Source: Pontibacter amylolyticus (GTDB taxonomy: Bacteria > Bacteroidota > Bacteroidia > Cytophagales > Hymenobacteraceae). Taken from it: DNA of 64,000 nucleotides. Within the stretch, counting starts at the first letter, position 1, and the number at the start of each line of letters is the position of its first letter. Location of the stretch: positions 434,026 through 498,025 of the forward strand of contig NZ_BMFP01000005.1 of assembly GCF_014638845.1 (NCBI RefSeq), read 5' to 3'. Below are positions 1 through 9,428 of this stretch, one piece after another. A program made the position numbers and the translations under genes. The notes below the pieces were generated by a model, which saw nothing but the letters and a program-made list of their open reading frames with translations, ran no database searches and had not been told where the DNA came from.

Positions 1-94
1 TGCTATAGAACAATATCATTTGCTATAAATGCAACAGCAGTAGCTACGCTAGATATAGGTAATAAACTGACATTAAAGTTACTGGAGCAAGAAA

Positions 95-1144
95 CTACTC
101 CACACTCAACAGCACCTCTAGCAACTCCGACCCGCCCATATCATCATCTGACACGACCACCAGCCTATACCTGCCCTTCCCTTCCCTTTTCTGTACCACC
201 AGGGATTCTGCTTTGCCGGTATAGGGAGTACCATCTGCTTGCAGAATAGGCGTTGTGGGAATCTGTAGCGTGTCTTGCTTTCCGACCCACGTGAACGGGA
301 TATAGCCGATGTAACTGCCGAGCACTTCGCCGTCCGCGTAGGCGTCACTGGTATTTTCTAAGGAAGCGGTGAAGAACAGCTTGTCATCGTACACATAGGC
401 GCCCGAGAAACCGGCTTGCAGGTGGTTAAGGCCGGGCAGGCGGAAGTAACTTATCTCGGATTGTGGCAACTGAGCACCGGTTTCTCCCAACAGAAAGGGT
501 ATGAACTCCGACAGGCGGTAAGAGATCAGCACGTTCTGGCCCGCGCCGATAGCGCGCTGCAACAAGTATAGCTTACCGTGCCCTGCCGCCACGCCTTCAA
601 TGTTGAGCAAACTTCCGCCCAGGGTATCGGCTTCCTGCTCGAGTTGCTGGTAGAGTTTGTCAAGGTCAATCGTTCGGGCACTGTGCATCCCCGCTCCTTC
701 CCGGCAGATGTCGTCACCGCAAATGTTGTAGAGGTAGGCCTTGCGGCGGGCGGGCGCGGAGCCGGAACCCATCATCAACAGGTAGGGCTTGCCCTGGTAC
801 TGCAGGAGGGTCATACCTTCCAGGTCCACTTTTTCATCTTTGGCAATCCGGCCACTGCCAAAACCCGCCGTGTCAAAAATAGCCTCCTGCGATCCCAACC
901 GAAAGTTTTTATCCAGGCGGTAGAGGTAGGGCGAATCATCTCCTACAACATAGTAGTGGTCTCCCAGCATCTCAAGGCCCGAGGCGGAAGGCACATTGTC
1001 ATAGTGCAAAGTTTGTGTCAAGGTGGCTTTCATAGTGCGTTCAGGTAGAGCGGACTCACTGCTTAGGAGAGCAGAAGGCTGCTGGCAGGAGAGCAGCGGC
1101 AGAGACAGCAGGGCAAGGTATAGGAAACCAAAAATTCGATTCAT
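95..1144 (-). CDS. Secreted lipoprotein, beta-propeller-like, unknown function
   Basis: This encodes a 349-residue exported lipoprotein of no function I can name. I chose the start at 1144, not the longer frame from 1210, because it places a typical signal peptide at the very N-terminus. That peptide has a hydrophobic stretch (residues 5-18) ending in a lipobox Leu-Leu-Ser-Cys with Cys20 as the lipidated residue. The mature part has recurring short strands with Tyr/Leu/Gly patterns, and phrases such as 'KVDLEGMTLL' and 'NIEGVAAGHGKLYLL' suggest a beta-propeller, perhaps the DUF6929 or phytase-like esterase type. The family assignment is from memory and weak. It is transcribed away from nuoK across a 328-base spacer. 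Two copies of the AGGTATA word lie in its signal-peptide region. Confidence 0.75.
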   Translation of the reverse strand: MNRIFGFLYLALLSLPLLSCQQPSALLSSESALPERTMKATLTQTLHYDNVPSASGLEMLGDHYYVVGDDSPYLYRLDKNFRLGSQEAIFDTAGFGSGRIAKDEKVDLEGMTLLQYQGKPYLLMMGSGSAPARRKAYLYNICGDDICREGAGMHSARTIDLDKLYQQLEQEADTLGGSLLNIEGVAAGHGKLYLLQRAIGAGQNVLISYRLSEFIPFLLGETGAQLPQSEISYFRLPGLNHLQAGFSGAYVYDDKLFFTASLENTSDAYADGEVLGSYIGYIPFTWVGKQDTLQIPTTPILQADGTPYTGKAESLVVQKREGKGRYRLVVVSDDDMGGSELLEVLLSVE

Positions 1145-1472
1145 AGAAATTGAACACAAAATAAGGTATAGCAGCAGCGGCTTTATTGAGAACGCACCCA
1201 GGGAGAGCATCCATCCTTAGCCACACAAGTTTACAAAAACCAATTTAGCCAGTGAATTTATACCTACGCAAAAGCCTGCGCAAGGTATAGAACAAGCCAT
1301 AACACCGGGCACCAGACGGCTTTAAAAATATAAATCTTTTGGGAAGACTACATTTGATGGCAACTCCCCAAGAAGATTAGAAATATGTTATGGATTTTAC
1401 AAAAATGGGGATAACTTTGCGACTTGATTCCAGAATTGTAATTTACCAGTAATACGTTCAGCCACTCAGACG
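1145..1472. other. Divergent spacer between lipoprotein gene and nuoK
   Basis: A 328-base spacer between divergent genes. It is AT-rich and holds two further copies of the GGTATA/TATACC word (near 1258 and 1281) and a TAACTTTG -7 box that reads toward nuoK. I see no ORF or RNA structure in it, and no trace of nuoJ, which normally precedes nuoK. Confidence 0.6.
1412..1419 (+). promoter_or_regulatory. -7 box of nuoKLMN promoter
   Basis: TAACTTTG matches the Bacteroidota consensus TAnnTTTG and lies 53 bases before the nuoK start. The identical octamer lies before the glycosyltransferase gene at 10362. No clear TTTG -33 box is visible at the usual distance. The site supports independent transcription of nuoKLMN. 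Confidence 0.5.
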
Positions 1473-1802
1473 ATGAACCAAATGCCTGATGTAATCAGAA
1501 CCATCCCGCTAGAATTTTACCTCTATTTCAGCACGGCCCTTTTCGCCATTGGCGTGATAGGGGTTCTCACCAGACGTAACGCCATTGTTATTTTCATGTG
1601 CGTAGAGCTGATGCTCAATGCCGTGAACCTCCTGATGGTCGCGCTGTCGTCTTATCGCTCTGACCCGAACGGACAAATCTTTGTGTTCTTCATCATGGCA
1701 GTGGCAGCGGCAGAAGTAACAGTTGGCCTGGCCATCATTGTGATGATTTACCGCAATATCCGCTCAACGGATGTGCAACTGATGAACTACCTGAAGTGGT
1801 AG
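1473..1802 (+). CDS. nuoK: NADH-quinone oxidoreductase subunit K
   Basis: Small membrane subunit of respiratory complex I. It lies in the proton-pumping arm in the inner membrane. The 109 residues form three transmembrane helices (about 15-32, 37-58 and 69-93). The two buried glutamates essential for proton transfer in the family are present as Glu45 (in '[10 protein letters not shown]') and Glu81. The family is usually 100-110 residues. This is the first gene of a nuoK-L-M-N run with short spacers (46, 12 and 28 bases), so one transcript is likely. The rest of the complex is not in the window. Confidence 0.97.
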   Translation: MNQMPDVIRTIPLEFYLYFSTALFAIGVIGVLTRRNAIVIFMCVELMLNAVNLLMVALSSYRSDPNGQIFVFFIMAVAAAEVTVGLAIIVMIYRNIRSTDVQLMNYLKW

Positions 1803-1848
1803 CCGCACCCCCAATTAATCTGAATAGCTTAACTAAATCATACGCTAA

Positions 1849-3810
1849 ATGCAAGAAGTAGTAATGCCCTTCAACAACCAGGAAATGGCGCTGCTGTGTT
1901 TGCTTGTTCCGCTCCTGCCGTTCATCGGCTTTCTGATTAACGGACTTGGCAACCGCAAATTGCCCAAGGCCCTTGTAGGGATGCTGGGCTCTGGCACGGT
2001 GCTGGCCTCGTTCCTTATCTCGGTATACCTGTTTATCGACTTCACCTCCAACGGCAGCCGCCCTTACATCGTGGACCTCTACAACTGGTTCACAGTAGGC
2101 AGCCTGGAGATCGGTTTCTCCTTCATGATCGACCAGCTCACGCTGCTGATGCTTTTGATGGTGACAGGCATCGGTTTCCTGATCCACGTGTACTCTGCCG
2201 GCTACATGAGCCACGACGAGGGCTACGGCAAGTTCTTCGCCTACCTCAACCTGTTCATGTTCTCGATGCTGGTGCTGGTGATGGGCTCTAACTACGTGAT
2301 GATGTTCGTGGGCTGGGAAGGTGTGGGCCTCTGCTCTTACCTGCTGATCGGCTTCTGGAACAAGAACCACAACTATAACAACGCTGCCAAGAAAGCCTTC
2401 ATCATGAACCGTATCGGTGACCTGGGCTTCCTGCTGGCTATCTTCCTGATCTTCATCACCTTCGGCAGCGTGAGCTTCCCGGAGGTGTTCCTGTCTGCCT
2501 CGCAGATGTCGGGCATGACCGACAGCGGTGTGATGATTGCCATTACCATGCTCCTGTTCGTGGGTGCGATGGGTAAGAGTGCGCAGATTCCACTCTTTAC
2601 GTGGCTACCGGATGCGATGGCGGGTCCTACACCGGTTTCAGCCCTGATCCACGCCGCCACCATGGTGACGGCGGGTATTTACATGGTGCTTCGCTCGAAC
2701 GTGCTGTATGTGCTGGCCCCGACTACGATGGAGTTTGTGGCGATCATCGGCTTGATCACTGCCCTGGTGGCCGCTACGATTGGCCTGGCGCAGAATGACA
2801 TCAAGAAAGTACTGGCTTACTCTACTGTATCGCAGCTGGGCTTTATGTTCCTGGCGCTGGGTGTGATGGCCTTCTCTTCTTCTATCTTCCACGTACTCAC
2901 GCATGCGTTCTTCAAAGCGCTGCTGTTCCTGGGTGCTGGTTCTGTGATCCACGCGATGAGCAACGAGCAGGATATCCGCAACATGGGTGGCCTGCGCAAG
3001 TGGCTGCCGATTACGTTTATTACCTTCCTGATCGGTACACTGGCTATTTCAGGTATACCACCGTTCGCTGGTTTCTTCTCGAAAGACGAATTGCTGGCGC
3101 ACGTATACGAGCACAACAAGCTCATGTGGGTAGGAGGCTTGTTAGCTTCGTTCATGACGGCTTTCTACATGTTCCGCCTCCTGTTCTTGACTTTCTTCGG
3201 CAAGTTCCGCGGCACGGAAGCGCAGCGTTCGCACCTGCACGAGTCGCCCTCTTCCATGACCATTCCGCTGATCGTGCTGGCTATCCTTTCCACCATCGGT
3301 GGTTTTATCGGCCTGCCAGCTGTGTTCAGCGACACACATACCCTGGGCAACTTCCTGTCTCCTATTTATGACCTGGCCCGCCGTGCAAACGGTGCCGCCA
3401 TGGAAGCGCCGCACATCGACCACGCGACGGAATACATGTTGATGGGAATTTCTGTAGTGGTTTCGCTGGTGGCAATCACTATTGCCTATGTGCTATATGT
3501 GAAGAAAGAAACAGTACCGGCTCCGGAAGGAACGCGCCTGTCTCCTATCCACAACCTGATCTATAACAAATACTACATCGACGAAATTTACGATACCGTG
3601 TTTGTTCGCCCGGTGATGGCGCTGTCAACTGCCCTGCACCGCTTCGTGGACGTGGTCGTAGTAGACGGAATTGTCAACGGCTTCGGCAAACTGGTGATGG
3701 CTTTCGGCCGCGTGCTGCGCCAGACACAGAGTGGCGTAACTGGCTTCTATGTGTTTGTGATGGTGGCCAGCATCGTTCTGATTCTATTTTTAAACTTCTT
3801 TATCGGTTAA
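1849..3810 (+). CDS. nuoL: NADH-quinone oxidoreductase subunit L
   Basis: Largest antiporter-like subunit of complex I (653 residues), at the distal end of the membrane arm. It pumps protons and carries the long lateral helix. 'GWEGVGLCSYLLIGFW' near residues 155-170 and 'PLFTWLPDAMAGPTPVS' near 245-265 are characteristic and hold the conserved Glu, Lys and His of the proton path. About 16 hydrophobic segments are visible. The length is normal. A second Met at residue 6 is an alternative start. It lies between nuoK and nuoM in one operon. Confidence 0.97.
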   Translation: MQEVVMPFNNQEMALLCLLVPLLPFIGFLINGLGNRKLPKALVGMLGSGTVLASFLISVYLFIDFTSNGSRPYIVDLYNWFTVGSLEIGFSFMIDQLTLLMLLMVTGIGFLIHVYSAGYMSHDEGYGKFFAYLNLFMFSMLVLVMGSNYVMMFVGWEGVGLCSYLLIGFWNKNHNYNNAAKKAFIMNRIGDLGFLLAIFLIFITFGSVSFPEVFLSASQMSGMTDSGVMIAITMLLFVGAMGKSAQIPLFTWLPDAMAGPTPVSALIHAATMVTAGIYMVLRSNVLYVLAPTTMEFVAIIGLITALVAATIGLAQNDIKKVLAYSTVSQLGFMFLALGVMAFSSSIFHVLTHAFFKALLFLGAGSVIHAMSNEQDIRNMGGLRKWLPITFITFLIGTLAISGIPPFAGFFSKDELLAHVYEHNKLMWVGGLLASFMTAFYMFRLLFLTFFGKFRGTEAQRSHLHESPSSMTIPLIVLAILSTIGGFIGLPAVFSDTHTLGNFLSPIYDLARRANGAAMEAPHIDHATEYMLMGISVVVSLVAITIAYVLYVKKETVPAPEGTRLSPIHNLIYNKYYIDEIYDTVFVRPVMALSTALHRFVDVVVVDGIVNGFGKLVMAFGRVLRQTQSGVTGFYVFVMVASIVLILFLNFFIG

Positions 3811-3822
3811 GGTTCTAAGAAG

Positions 3823-5283
3823 ATGATTACAGCTCTATTACTTTTCTGGCCTGCCCTAGCCGCCCTGCTGGTGCTGCTGATAAAAGGCGAAGGTGCCAAG
3901 AAAGTGGCTTTTATAGCAACGCTAGTTGAGTTTGCCATTGCCCTGTTTGCAACCGTAAACTTTGTTCCGGACGCCACCACACAGTTCGCCATCGACGTGC
4001 CGTGGGTGGAGCGCGCAGGTATAGGATTCAGCATCGGCATGGACGGCATCAGCCTACTGATGGTGCTCCTGACGACCTTCCTGGTGCCGCTTATCGTGCT
4101 TTCCTCTTTTAAACACGACTACAAGAACCCGCACGTGTTCTACGCGCTGGTGCTGTTCATGCAGACGGGTCTGATCGGGGTGTTCGTGGCAATGGACGCT
4201 TTCCTGTTCTACTTCTTCTGGGAAGTGGCCCTGATTCCGATCTACTTCATCGCAGCCATCTGGGGCGGAGCACGCAGAATACCGGTTACGTTCAAGTTCT
4301 TTGTGTATACGATTTTCGGTTCGCTCTTCATGCTGGCTGCCTTCGTATACCTATACTTCCAGACGGCTGGCACGGAGCTGGCAGCGCACTCTTCTAACGT
4401 GAACGCCTTCTACCAGTTGACGATGGACAGCGCGACGCAGAGCTGGATCTTCTGGTTCCTGTTCCTAGCCTTCGCCATTAAAATGCCGGTGTTCCCTTTC
4501 CATACCTGGCAGCCGGACACGTATACCGAATCTCCTACCCAAGCGACGATGTTGCTGGCCGGTATCATGCTGAAAATGGGTATCTACGGTGTCATTCGCT
4601 GGTTGCTGCCAGTGGTGCCGCTGGGCGTTAGTCAGTGGGCTGACACGGTGCTGGTACTTTCTATCATCGGTATCATCTACGGTTCTGTCATCGCCATCCG
4701 CCAGCACGACCTGAAGCGCCTGATCGCTTACTCTTCTATCGCACACGTTGGTTTGATCTCGGCGGGTATCTTCACCCTGAACGAGCAAGGTCTGCAGGGC
4801 GGCATGATTCAGATGCTGAGCCACGGTATAAACGTAGTAGGCCTGTTCTTCATCATCGACATCATCTTCCGCAGAACTAACACAAGAGAGATCTCCAACC
4901 TGGGCGGTATCACCCAGACGACGCCAGCGCTTTCGATCGTGTTCCTGATTCTGTTGATGGGTTCTATAGCGCTTCCACTTACAAACGGCTTCATCGGTGA
5001 GTTCCTGCTGCTGTCGGGTGTGTTCCAGTACAACTACATCTTCGGCGCTGTGGCGGGTATGACCATTATTCTGGCGGCGGTCTACATGCTGCGCATGTTC
5101 CAGGGTGTGATGTTCGGCACCAAGTCAGAGGCCACCGAAGGCTTCGCTGACCTGACCTTCCACGAGAAAGCTGTGTTGATCCCGCTGGTGATCATGGTCT
5201 TCTGGATCGGTCTGTTCCCGAACACATTCCTGAGCATTTCAGAGCCTGCGGTTGGACAGCTGCTGAGCATTATCAACCGATAG
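3823..5283 (+). CDS. nuoM: NADH-quinone oxidoreductase subunit M
   Basis: Antiporter-like proton-pumping subunit of complex I (486 residues, about 14 membrane helices). Family signatures are 'FYFFWEVALIPIYF' near residue 128, with the functional Glu, and 'WQPDTYTESPTQATMLLAG' near 229, next to the conserved Lys in 'IKMPVFPFH'. It starts 12 bases after nuoL, which suggests coupled translation. Length and motif order are normal. Confidence 0.97.
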   Translation: MITALLLFWPALAALLVLLIKGEGAKKVAFIATLVEFAIALFATVNFVPDATTQFAIDVPWVERAGIGFSIGMDGISLLMVLLTTFLVPLIVLSSFKHDYKNPHVFYALVLFMQTGLIGVFVAMDAFLFYFFWEVALIPIYFIAAIWGGARRIPVTFKFFVYTIFGSLFMLAAFVYLYFQTAGTELAAHSSNVNAFYQLTMDSATQSWIFWFLFLAFAIKMPVFPFHTWQPDTYTESPTQATMLLAGIMLKMGIYGVIRWLLPVVPLGVSQWADTVLVLSIIGIIYGSVIAIRQHDLKRLIAYSSIAHVGLISAGIFTLNEQGLQGGMIQMLSHGINVVGLFFIIDIIFRRTNTREISNLGGITQTTPALSIVFLILLMGSIALPLTNGFIGEFLLLSGVFQYNYIFGAVAGMTIILAAVYMLRMFQGVMFGTKSEATEGFADLTFHEKAVLIPLVIMVFWIGLFPNTFLSISEPAVGQLLSIINR

Positions 5284-5311
5284 TCCGCAAAAAGAAACGA
5301 TAATAAACGAC

Positions 5312-6703
5312 ATGATTTCGATTATACTTCTATCTGGATTTGGGATTATCAACCTCTTCGTAGGTTTCCTGAAATCTAAAAGAATCCTGTTGCCGCTGTC
5401 GCTGCTGTTTTTAGCGATCGTGTTCGGCATCAACCTGCTTGACTGGAACGACACGAAGAGCTACTTCGACAACATGATCACCATCGACAATTTTGCGGTG
5501 GCTTTCACGGGTATCATGGTGCTTTCGACGCTCCTGATTCTGCCCTTCACGCAGCACTACATCACCCGCAACGACGAAAACATCGGCGAACTCTACGCCC
5601 TGATCCTGTTCTCGCTGGTAGGCGCCATCATGATGGTGAGCTACAACAATATGCTGATGCTGTTCATAGGTATAGAGATCCTCTCGATTGCCATGTACGT
5701 GCTGGCAGGCAGCGACAAAAGGAGTCTGCGCTCCTCGGAGGCTGCCTTGAAATACTTCCTGATGGGTTCTTTCTTCACGGGTGTGATGCTGTTCGGCATC
5801 GTGATGGTATACGGCGCGACAGGTACTTTCAACATTGCGGAGATTGCCGGCTCAGCGGAAGCCATGGGCACAGGTGGCGTGAACAACGTGATGTTCATGC
5901 TGGGTGTGCTAATCATCATCATCGGTATCTCTTTCAAAGTTTCCGCCGCTCCTTTCCATTTCTGGACGCCTGACGTGTACGAGGGTACCCCAACGGTCTG
6001 GACGGCCTATATGTCAACCGTCGTAAAAACGGCTGGTGTAGCAGCTTTCTACAAGCTGATGGACGCTGCCTTTGCAGCTTCTTACCCAGGCTGGATGCCA
6101 ACGCTGGTAGCCATTATCGTGCTGTCGCTCCTGATCGGTAACGTAGGCGCGGTGGTACAGCAAAGCATGAAGCGTATGCTGGCTTACTCCAGTATATCGC
6201 ACGCAGGCTACCTGCTGATGACGCTGCTTGCATTCAATGAGCTATCCCGTTCATCCATCTTGTTCTACTCGTTCGCCTACTCCACTGCTTCTATCGCCGC
6301 TTTCGGTGTGCTGCAGCTTGTATCAAGACAGCGTCAGAGCGAGAACTACGAAGCCTTCAACGGCCTCGGCAAGACAAACCCACTGTTGGCTTTCTCGGTA
6401 ACAGTGGCGATGCTGTCGCTGGCAGGTATACCGCTGACGGCTGGTTTCTTCGGTAAGTTCTTTGTGTTCTCTGCCCTGATCGAGCAACCCAATATGATGT
6501 GGCTGATTGTGGTAGCGGTGATTCTGGCTGCCGTGGGTATCTACTACTACTTCCGTGTGGTGATTGCCATGTACCTGCACCCTGTTGCAGAAGGCCATAC
6601 CCCGATTAAGTCTACGAGCTTTATCAATGTCATGCTGATCATCATTACTGCCCTGACGATTCTGCTAGGTATAGCGCCTGCGCTGTTGAGTGATGTGCTG
6701 TAA
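5312..6703 (+). CDS. nuoN: NADH-quinone oxidoreductase subunit N
   Basis: Third antiporter-like subunit of complex I (463 residues), which sits between NuoM and the NuoAJK part of the membrane arm. 'FIGIEILSIAMYVLAG' near residue 115 and 'FHFWTPDVYEGTPTVWTAY' near 215 are typical. It is the last gene of the nuoKLMN unit and is followed by a strong terminator. Two AGGTATA words lie near its 3' end, one in frame as GGT-ATA (Gly-Ile). Confidence 0.97.
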   Translation: MISIILLSGFGIINLFVGFLKSKRILLPLSLLFLAIVFGINLLDWNDTKSYFDNMITIDNFAVAFTGIMVLSTLLILPFTQHYITRNDENIGELYALILFSLVGAIMMVSYNNMLMLFIGIEILSIAMYVLAGSDKRSLRSSEAALKYFLMGSFFTGVMLFGIVMVYGATGTFNIAEIAGSAEAMGTGGVNNVMFMLGVLIIIIGISFKVSAAPFHFWTPDVYEGTPTVWTAYMSTVVKTAGVAAFYKLMDAAFAASYPGWMPTLVAIIVLSLLIGNVGAVVQQSMKRMLAYSSISHAGYLLMTLLAFNELSRSSILFYSFAYSTASIAAFGVLQLVSRQRQSENYEAFNGLGKTNPLLAFSVTVAMLSLAGIPLTAGFFGKFFVFSALIEQPNMMWLIVVAVILAAVGIYYYFRVVIAMYLHPVAEGHTPIKSTSFINVMLIIITALTILLGIAPALLSDVL

Positions 6704-6722
6704 GGTATAGCTGATGATATGG

Positions 6723-6760
6723 AAGCGGCTGCTCTGAGAAGGGCAGCCGCTTTTTTGTTT
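6723..6760 (+). terminator. Rho-independent terminator after nuoN
   Basis: AGCGGCTGC and GCAGCCGCT form a 9-base-pair stem around a 10-base loop, followed by a run of six T then GTTT. It lies 20 bases after the nuoN stop codon. Confidence 0.85.
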
Positions 6761-7364
6761 TTACCTATACTAATTTCCATACCTAACCGGCGTAGCAGCG
6801 CTTATAGGTATAGCAACCTGCTTTGCCCTGTAGCTTGCCCTGGCCGGGCGGGCCTCACTTTTTTCCTTGATGAAAAGAAAGAGGGCCCCTACCCCCAGTA
6901 AGCAAAAAAATCAAGACGCTCCAAACTCGCTGAACGCTCGAACAGTGGAGCGCCGAAAAGTGCACCCGGCTAAGGCTGTTTGCTTCATAGCTCCCGGGGC
7001 AAGTTAGTCTTGCTAAACCTGCCAGTGGTGTGTACTGTGATTTGAACAACGAAGCCTATACCTGAGAAGTAGTAGTTACAAAAACTCCCCGCCTTAGACA
7101 AGGAGGGGTTAGGGGTGGTTGGACCCGGTACTGCACAGAAACTGCTGTTACTACGAGGCCTATACCTTGAACTAGCAATGGCAGAGATTCCCCTCTCGGG
7201 AGGGGCAGGGGTGGGTTGTAGTGACTGCCTAACCTCCCTTCCACCAAGATCCTTTCAGTATGACAGACAGAGAAGGCAGAGTCCCCCTTTCAAGCAGGCA
7301 GGGGGAAGACAATCATGCACGAAAATCCTGTCAATCCCTAAATCCTGTAAATCCTGATTCAGAC
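6761..7364. repeat. Intergenic repeat island between nuoN and aspS
   Basis: About 600 bases with no credible gene. It carries several words that look like dispersed repeats. Two G/C-rich imperfect palindromes share the pattern CCCCTC..GGAGGGG..AGGGGTGG (about 7085-7120 and 7190-7217). A related copy lies at 20717-20748. A short near-tandem AATCCTG run occupies about 7324-7358. 'AAGATCCTTTCAG' lies near 7244. Four GGTATA/TATACC words are also present. The short frames here lack any protein-like character. Confidence 0.6.
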
Positions 7365-7396
7365 AAAAAAAGGCTGCCCTTACGGACAGCCTTTCC
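7365..7396 (-). terminator. Terminator of aspS
   Basis: Read on the minus strand, AAAGGCTGTCC and GGGCAGCCTTT pair around GTAA and are followed by a run of T. It lies just downstream of the aspS stop codon at 7418. Confidence 0.8.
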
Positions 7397-7417
7397 TTAT
7401 TTCTGTATACCTATACC

Positions 7418-9175
7418 TTACGACGGCAGGTGCTTCATTTTGATATGCAACTCATCCAGCTGCGTGTTTGCAATCGGCGCTGGTGCATCGATCATCACAT
7501 CGCGGCCTGAGTTGTTTTTCGGGAAGGCGATGTAGTCGCGGATGGAGTCGGAGCCGCCGAAGAGCGAGCACAGACGGTCGAAGCCGAAGGCGATGCCACC
7601 GTGTGGAGGCGCCCCATACTCAAAGGCGTCCATCAGGAAGCCGAACTGCGCTTTGGCCTCGTCGTTGGAGAAGCCCAGCAGGCGGAACATCTGCTCCTGC
7701 AGACGGCGGTCGTGGATACGGATAGAGCCTCCTCCTACTTCCACCCCGTTGATCACCATGTCATAGGCATTGGCGCGGATGTCGCCCGGACGGTCATCAA
7801 TTAGTTCGAGGTCTTCCGGCTTCGGCGACGTGAACGGGTGGTGCATGGCATGGTAACGGTTGCTGTCCTCGTCCCACTCCAATAGCGGGAAGTCTACTAC
7901 CCACAGCGGTGAGAACACGTTTTTGTCACGCAGTCCCATACGCTCGCCTATCTCTAGTCGAAGCTCGTTGAGGGCTTTGCGGGTTTTGTCTTTGCCGCCA
8001 GCCAGCACCAACAGCAAATCGCCAGGCTCAGCATTGAAGGCCGTGGCCCATCCCTGCAGGTCTTCCAGGGTATAGAATTTATCAACTGATGACTTCACGG
8101 TACCGTCCTCCTGCACACGGGCGTATACCAAACCAGTCGCTCCGATCTGCGGGCGCTTCACGAAATCGGTCAGTTCGTCGAGTTGCTTGCGGGTATAGCT
8201 GGCAGCGCCTTTGGCGTTTATACCTACTACCAGTTCAGCATCATCGAATACCTTGAAGCCTTTGTTCTTCACAATCGGATTGAGCTCCACGAAACGCATG
8301 TCGAAGCGGGTATCCGGCTTGTCGGAGCCGTAGAATTTCATGGCATCGGCATACGTCATGCGCGGCAGTTTTTCGATGTGTACGCCTTTCACTTTCAGGA
8401 ACAAGTGGCGGATCAGACCTTCAAACGTGTTCAGGATATCCTCCTGGGTCACGAAGGAAAGTTCGCAGTCAATCTGGGTGAATTCCGGCTGACGGTCGGC
8501 ACGCAGGTCCTCGTCGCGGAAACACTTCACGATCTGGTAGTACTTGTCGAAGCCCGACACCATCAGCAATTGCTTGAAGGTCTGTGGCGACTGCGGCAGG
8601 GCGTAGAACTCGCCTGGGTTCATGCGGCTTGGCACCACAAAGTCGCGGGCTCCTTCCGGCGTTGACTTGATCAGCACCGGCGTTTCTACTTCAATGAAAT
8701 AATGCTCGTCCAGGTATGAGCGCACGGCGCGCATCATCTGGTGGCGCAGCTCGAGGTTGCGGCGCACAGGGGTGCGGCGCAGGTCGAGGTAGCGGTACTT
8801 CATGCGCAGGTCGTCGCCGCCGTCTGTCTCATCCTCGATCATGAACGGAGGCAACTTGGCGGCGTTGAGCACTTCTATTTTAGTGGCATGAATCTCGATG
8901 TCGCCGGTCGGGATCTTGTCGTTTTTGGAGTAGCGCTCGATCACTTTGCCTACCACCCTGATCACGTACTCGCGGCCGAGCCCACGGGCGGCCTCAAAAA
9001 GGTGGGCCGACGTGACACCGTCTTCAAATGTAAGCTGCGTAATGCCGTAGCGGTCGCGCAGGTCGATCCAGAGCATGCCGCCCTTGTCGCGCAGGCGTTG
9101 CACCCAGCCTGTCAGTATAACCTCTTCGCCTACATTGTCTAATCTTAGTTCGCCGCAAGTATGTGTCCGGAGCAT
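7418..9175 (-). CDS. aspS: Aspartate--tRNA ligase
   Basis: Charges tRNA-Asp with aspartate in the cytoplasm. The 585 residues match the bacterial type. An N-terminal OB-fold binds the anticodon (residues 1-105, '[19 protein letters not shown]'). The class II catalytic core follows, with motif 2 '[18 protein letters not shown]' near 215, the bacterial GAD insertion (about 290-420), and motif 3 '[15 protein letters not shown]' near 535. The Met at 9175 gives the standard N-terminus '[11 protein letters not shown]'. It is a single gene with its own promoter (9202-9209) and terminator. Confidence 0.97.
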   Translation of the reverse strand: MLRTHTCGELRLDNVGEEVILTGWVQRLRDKGGMLWIDLRDRYGITQLTFEDGVTSAHLFEAARGLGREYVIRVVGKVIERYSKNDKIPTGDIEIHATKIEVLNAAKLPPFMIEDETDGGDDLRMKYRYLDLRRTPVRRNLELRHQMMRAVRSYLDEHYFIEVETPVLIKSTPEGARDFVVPSRMNPGEFYALPQSPQTFKQLLMVSGFDKYYQIVKCFRDEDLRADRQPEFTQIDCELSFVTQEDILNTFEGLIRHLFLKVKGVHIEKLPRMTYADAMKFYGSDKPDTRFDMRFVELNPIVKNKGFKVFDDAELVVGINAKGAASYTRKQLDELTDFVKRPQIGATGLVYARVQEDGTVKSSVDKFYTLEDLQGWATAFNAEPGDLLLVLAGGKDKTRKALNELRLEIGERMGLRDKNVFSPLWVVDFPLLEWDEDSNRYHAMHHPFTSPKPEDLELIDDRPGDIRANAYDMVINGVEVGGGSIRIHDRRLQEQMFRLLGFSNDEAKAQFGFLMDAFEYGAPPHGGIAFGFDRLCSLFGGSDSIRDYIAFPKNNSGRDVMIDAPAPIANTQLDELHIKMKHLPS

Positions 9176-9201
9176 AAATGTCGTTTTGTTATGATATAGT
9201 G

Positions 9202-9209
9202 CAAAAGTA
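9202..9209 (-). promoter_or_regulatory. -7 box of aspS promoter
   Basis: On the minus strand this is TACTTTTG, a match to TAnnTTTG, 26 bases before the aspS start. The same octamer lies before the DsbD gene (17748-17755). Confidence 0.5.
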
Positions 9210-9339
9210 ATAATTGTTTCACTGCCATGCCTCGAAAAACAAGGCCAGAGGAGGGATAATCTTGCAAGGCTAATCTCAGGTTTACCTAATTACGTTATTA
9301 TACCTGTAACTGAAATTGCCTGTAACAAGAATCATTGTC

Positions 9340-9420
9340 ATGAACCGTAGTTTGTTCACCTTCCGAAACATTGCCCTGGCAGTCATACTGCTTGCGTTGC
9401 TGCTGATGTTGGTAGGCTAA
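9340..9420 (+). CDS. Possible 26-residue single-pass membrane peptide
   Basis: An ATG frame of 26 codons encodes a basic N-terminus (MNRSLFTFRN) followed by one hydrophobic helix (residues 11-26) ending in Gly before TAA. It lies alone between aspS (divergent) and the convergent glycerophosphodiesterase gene, 8 bases from that gene's stop codon. A TATACCTG word lies 40 bases upstream. Charge and hydrophobicity fit a small membrane protein, but 26 codons can arise by chance. No function is claimed. Confidence 0.35.
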   Translation: MNRSLFTFRNIALAVILLALLLMLVG

Positions 9421-9428
9421 ATTCAGCC

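Noticed and set aside
578..1048. Open frame opposite the first lipoprotein gene
   Set aside because: It is the antisense shadow of a gene with signal peptide and coding character. Its translation is Val/His-rich without domains.
6719..7357. Short frames in the nuoN-aspS spacer
   Set aside because: They run through a terminator and palindromic repeats and have no protein-like composition.
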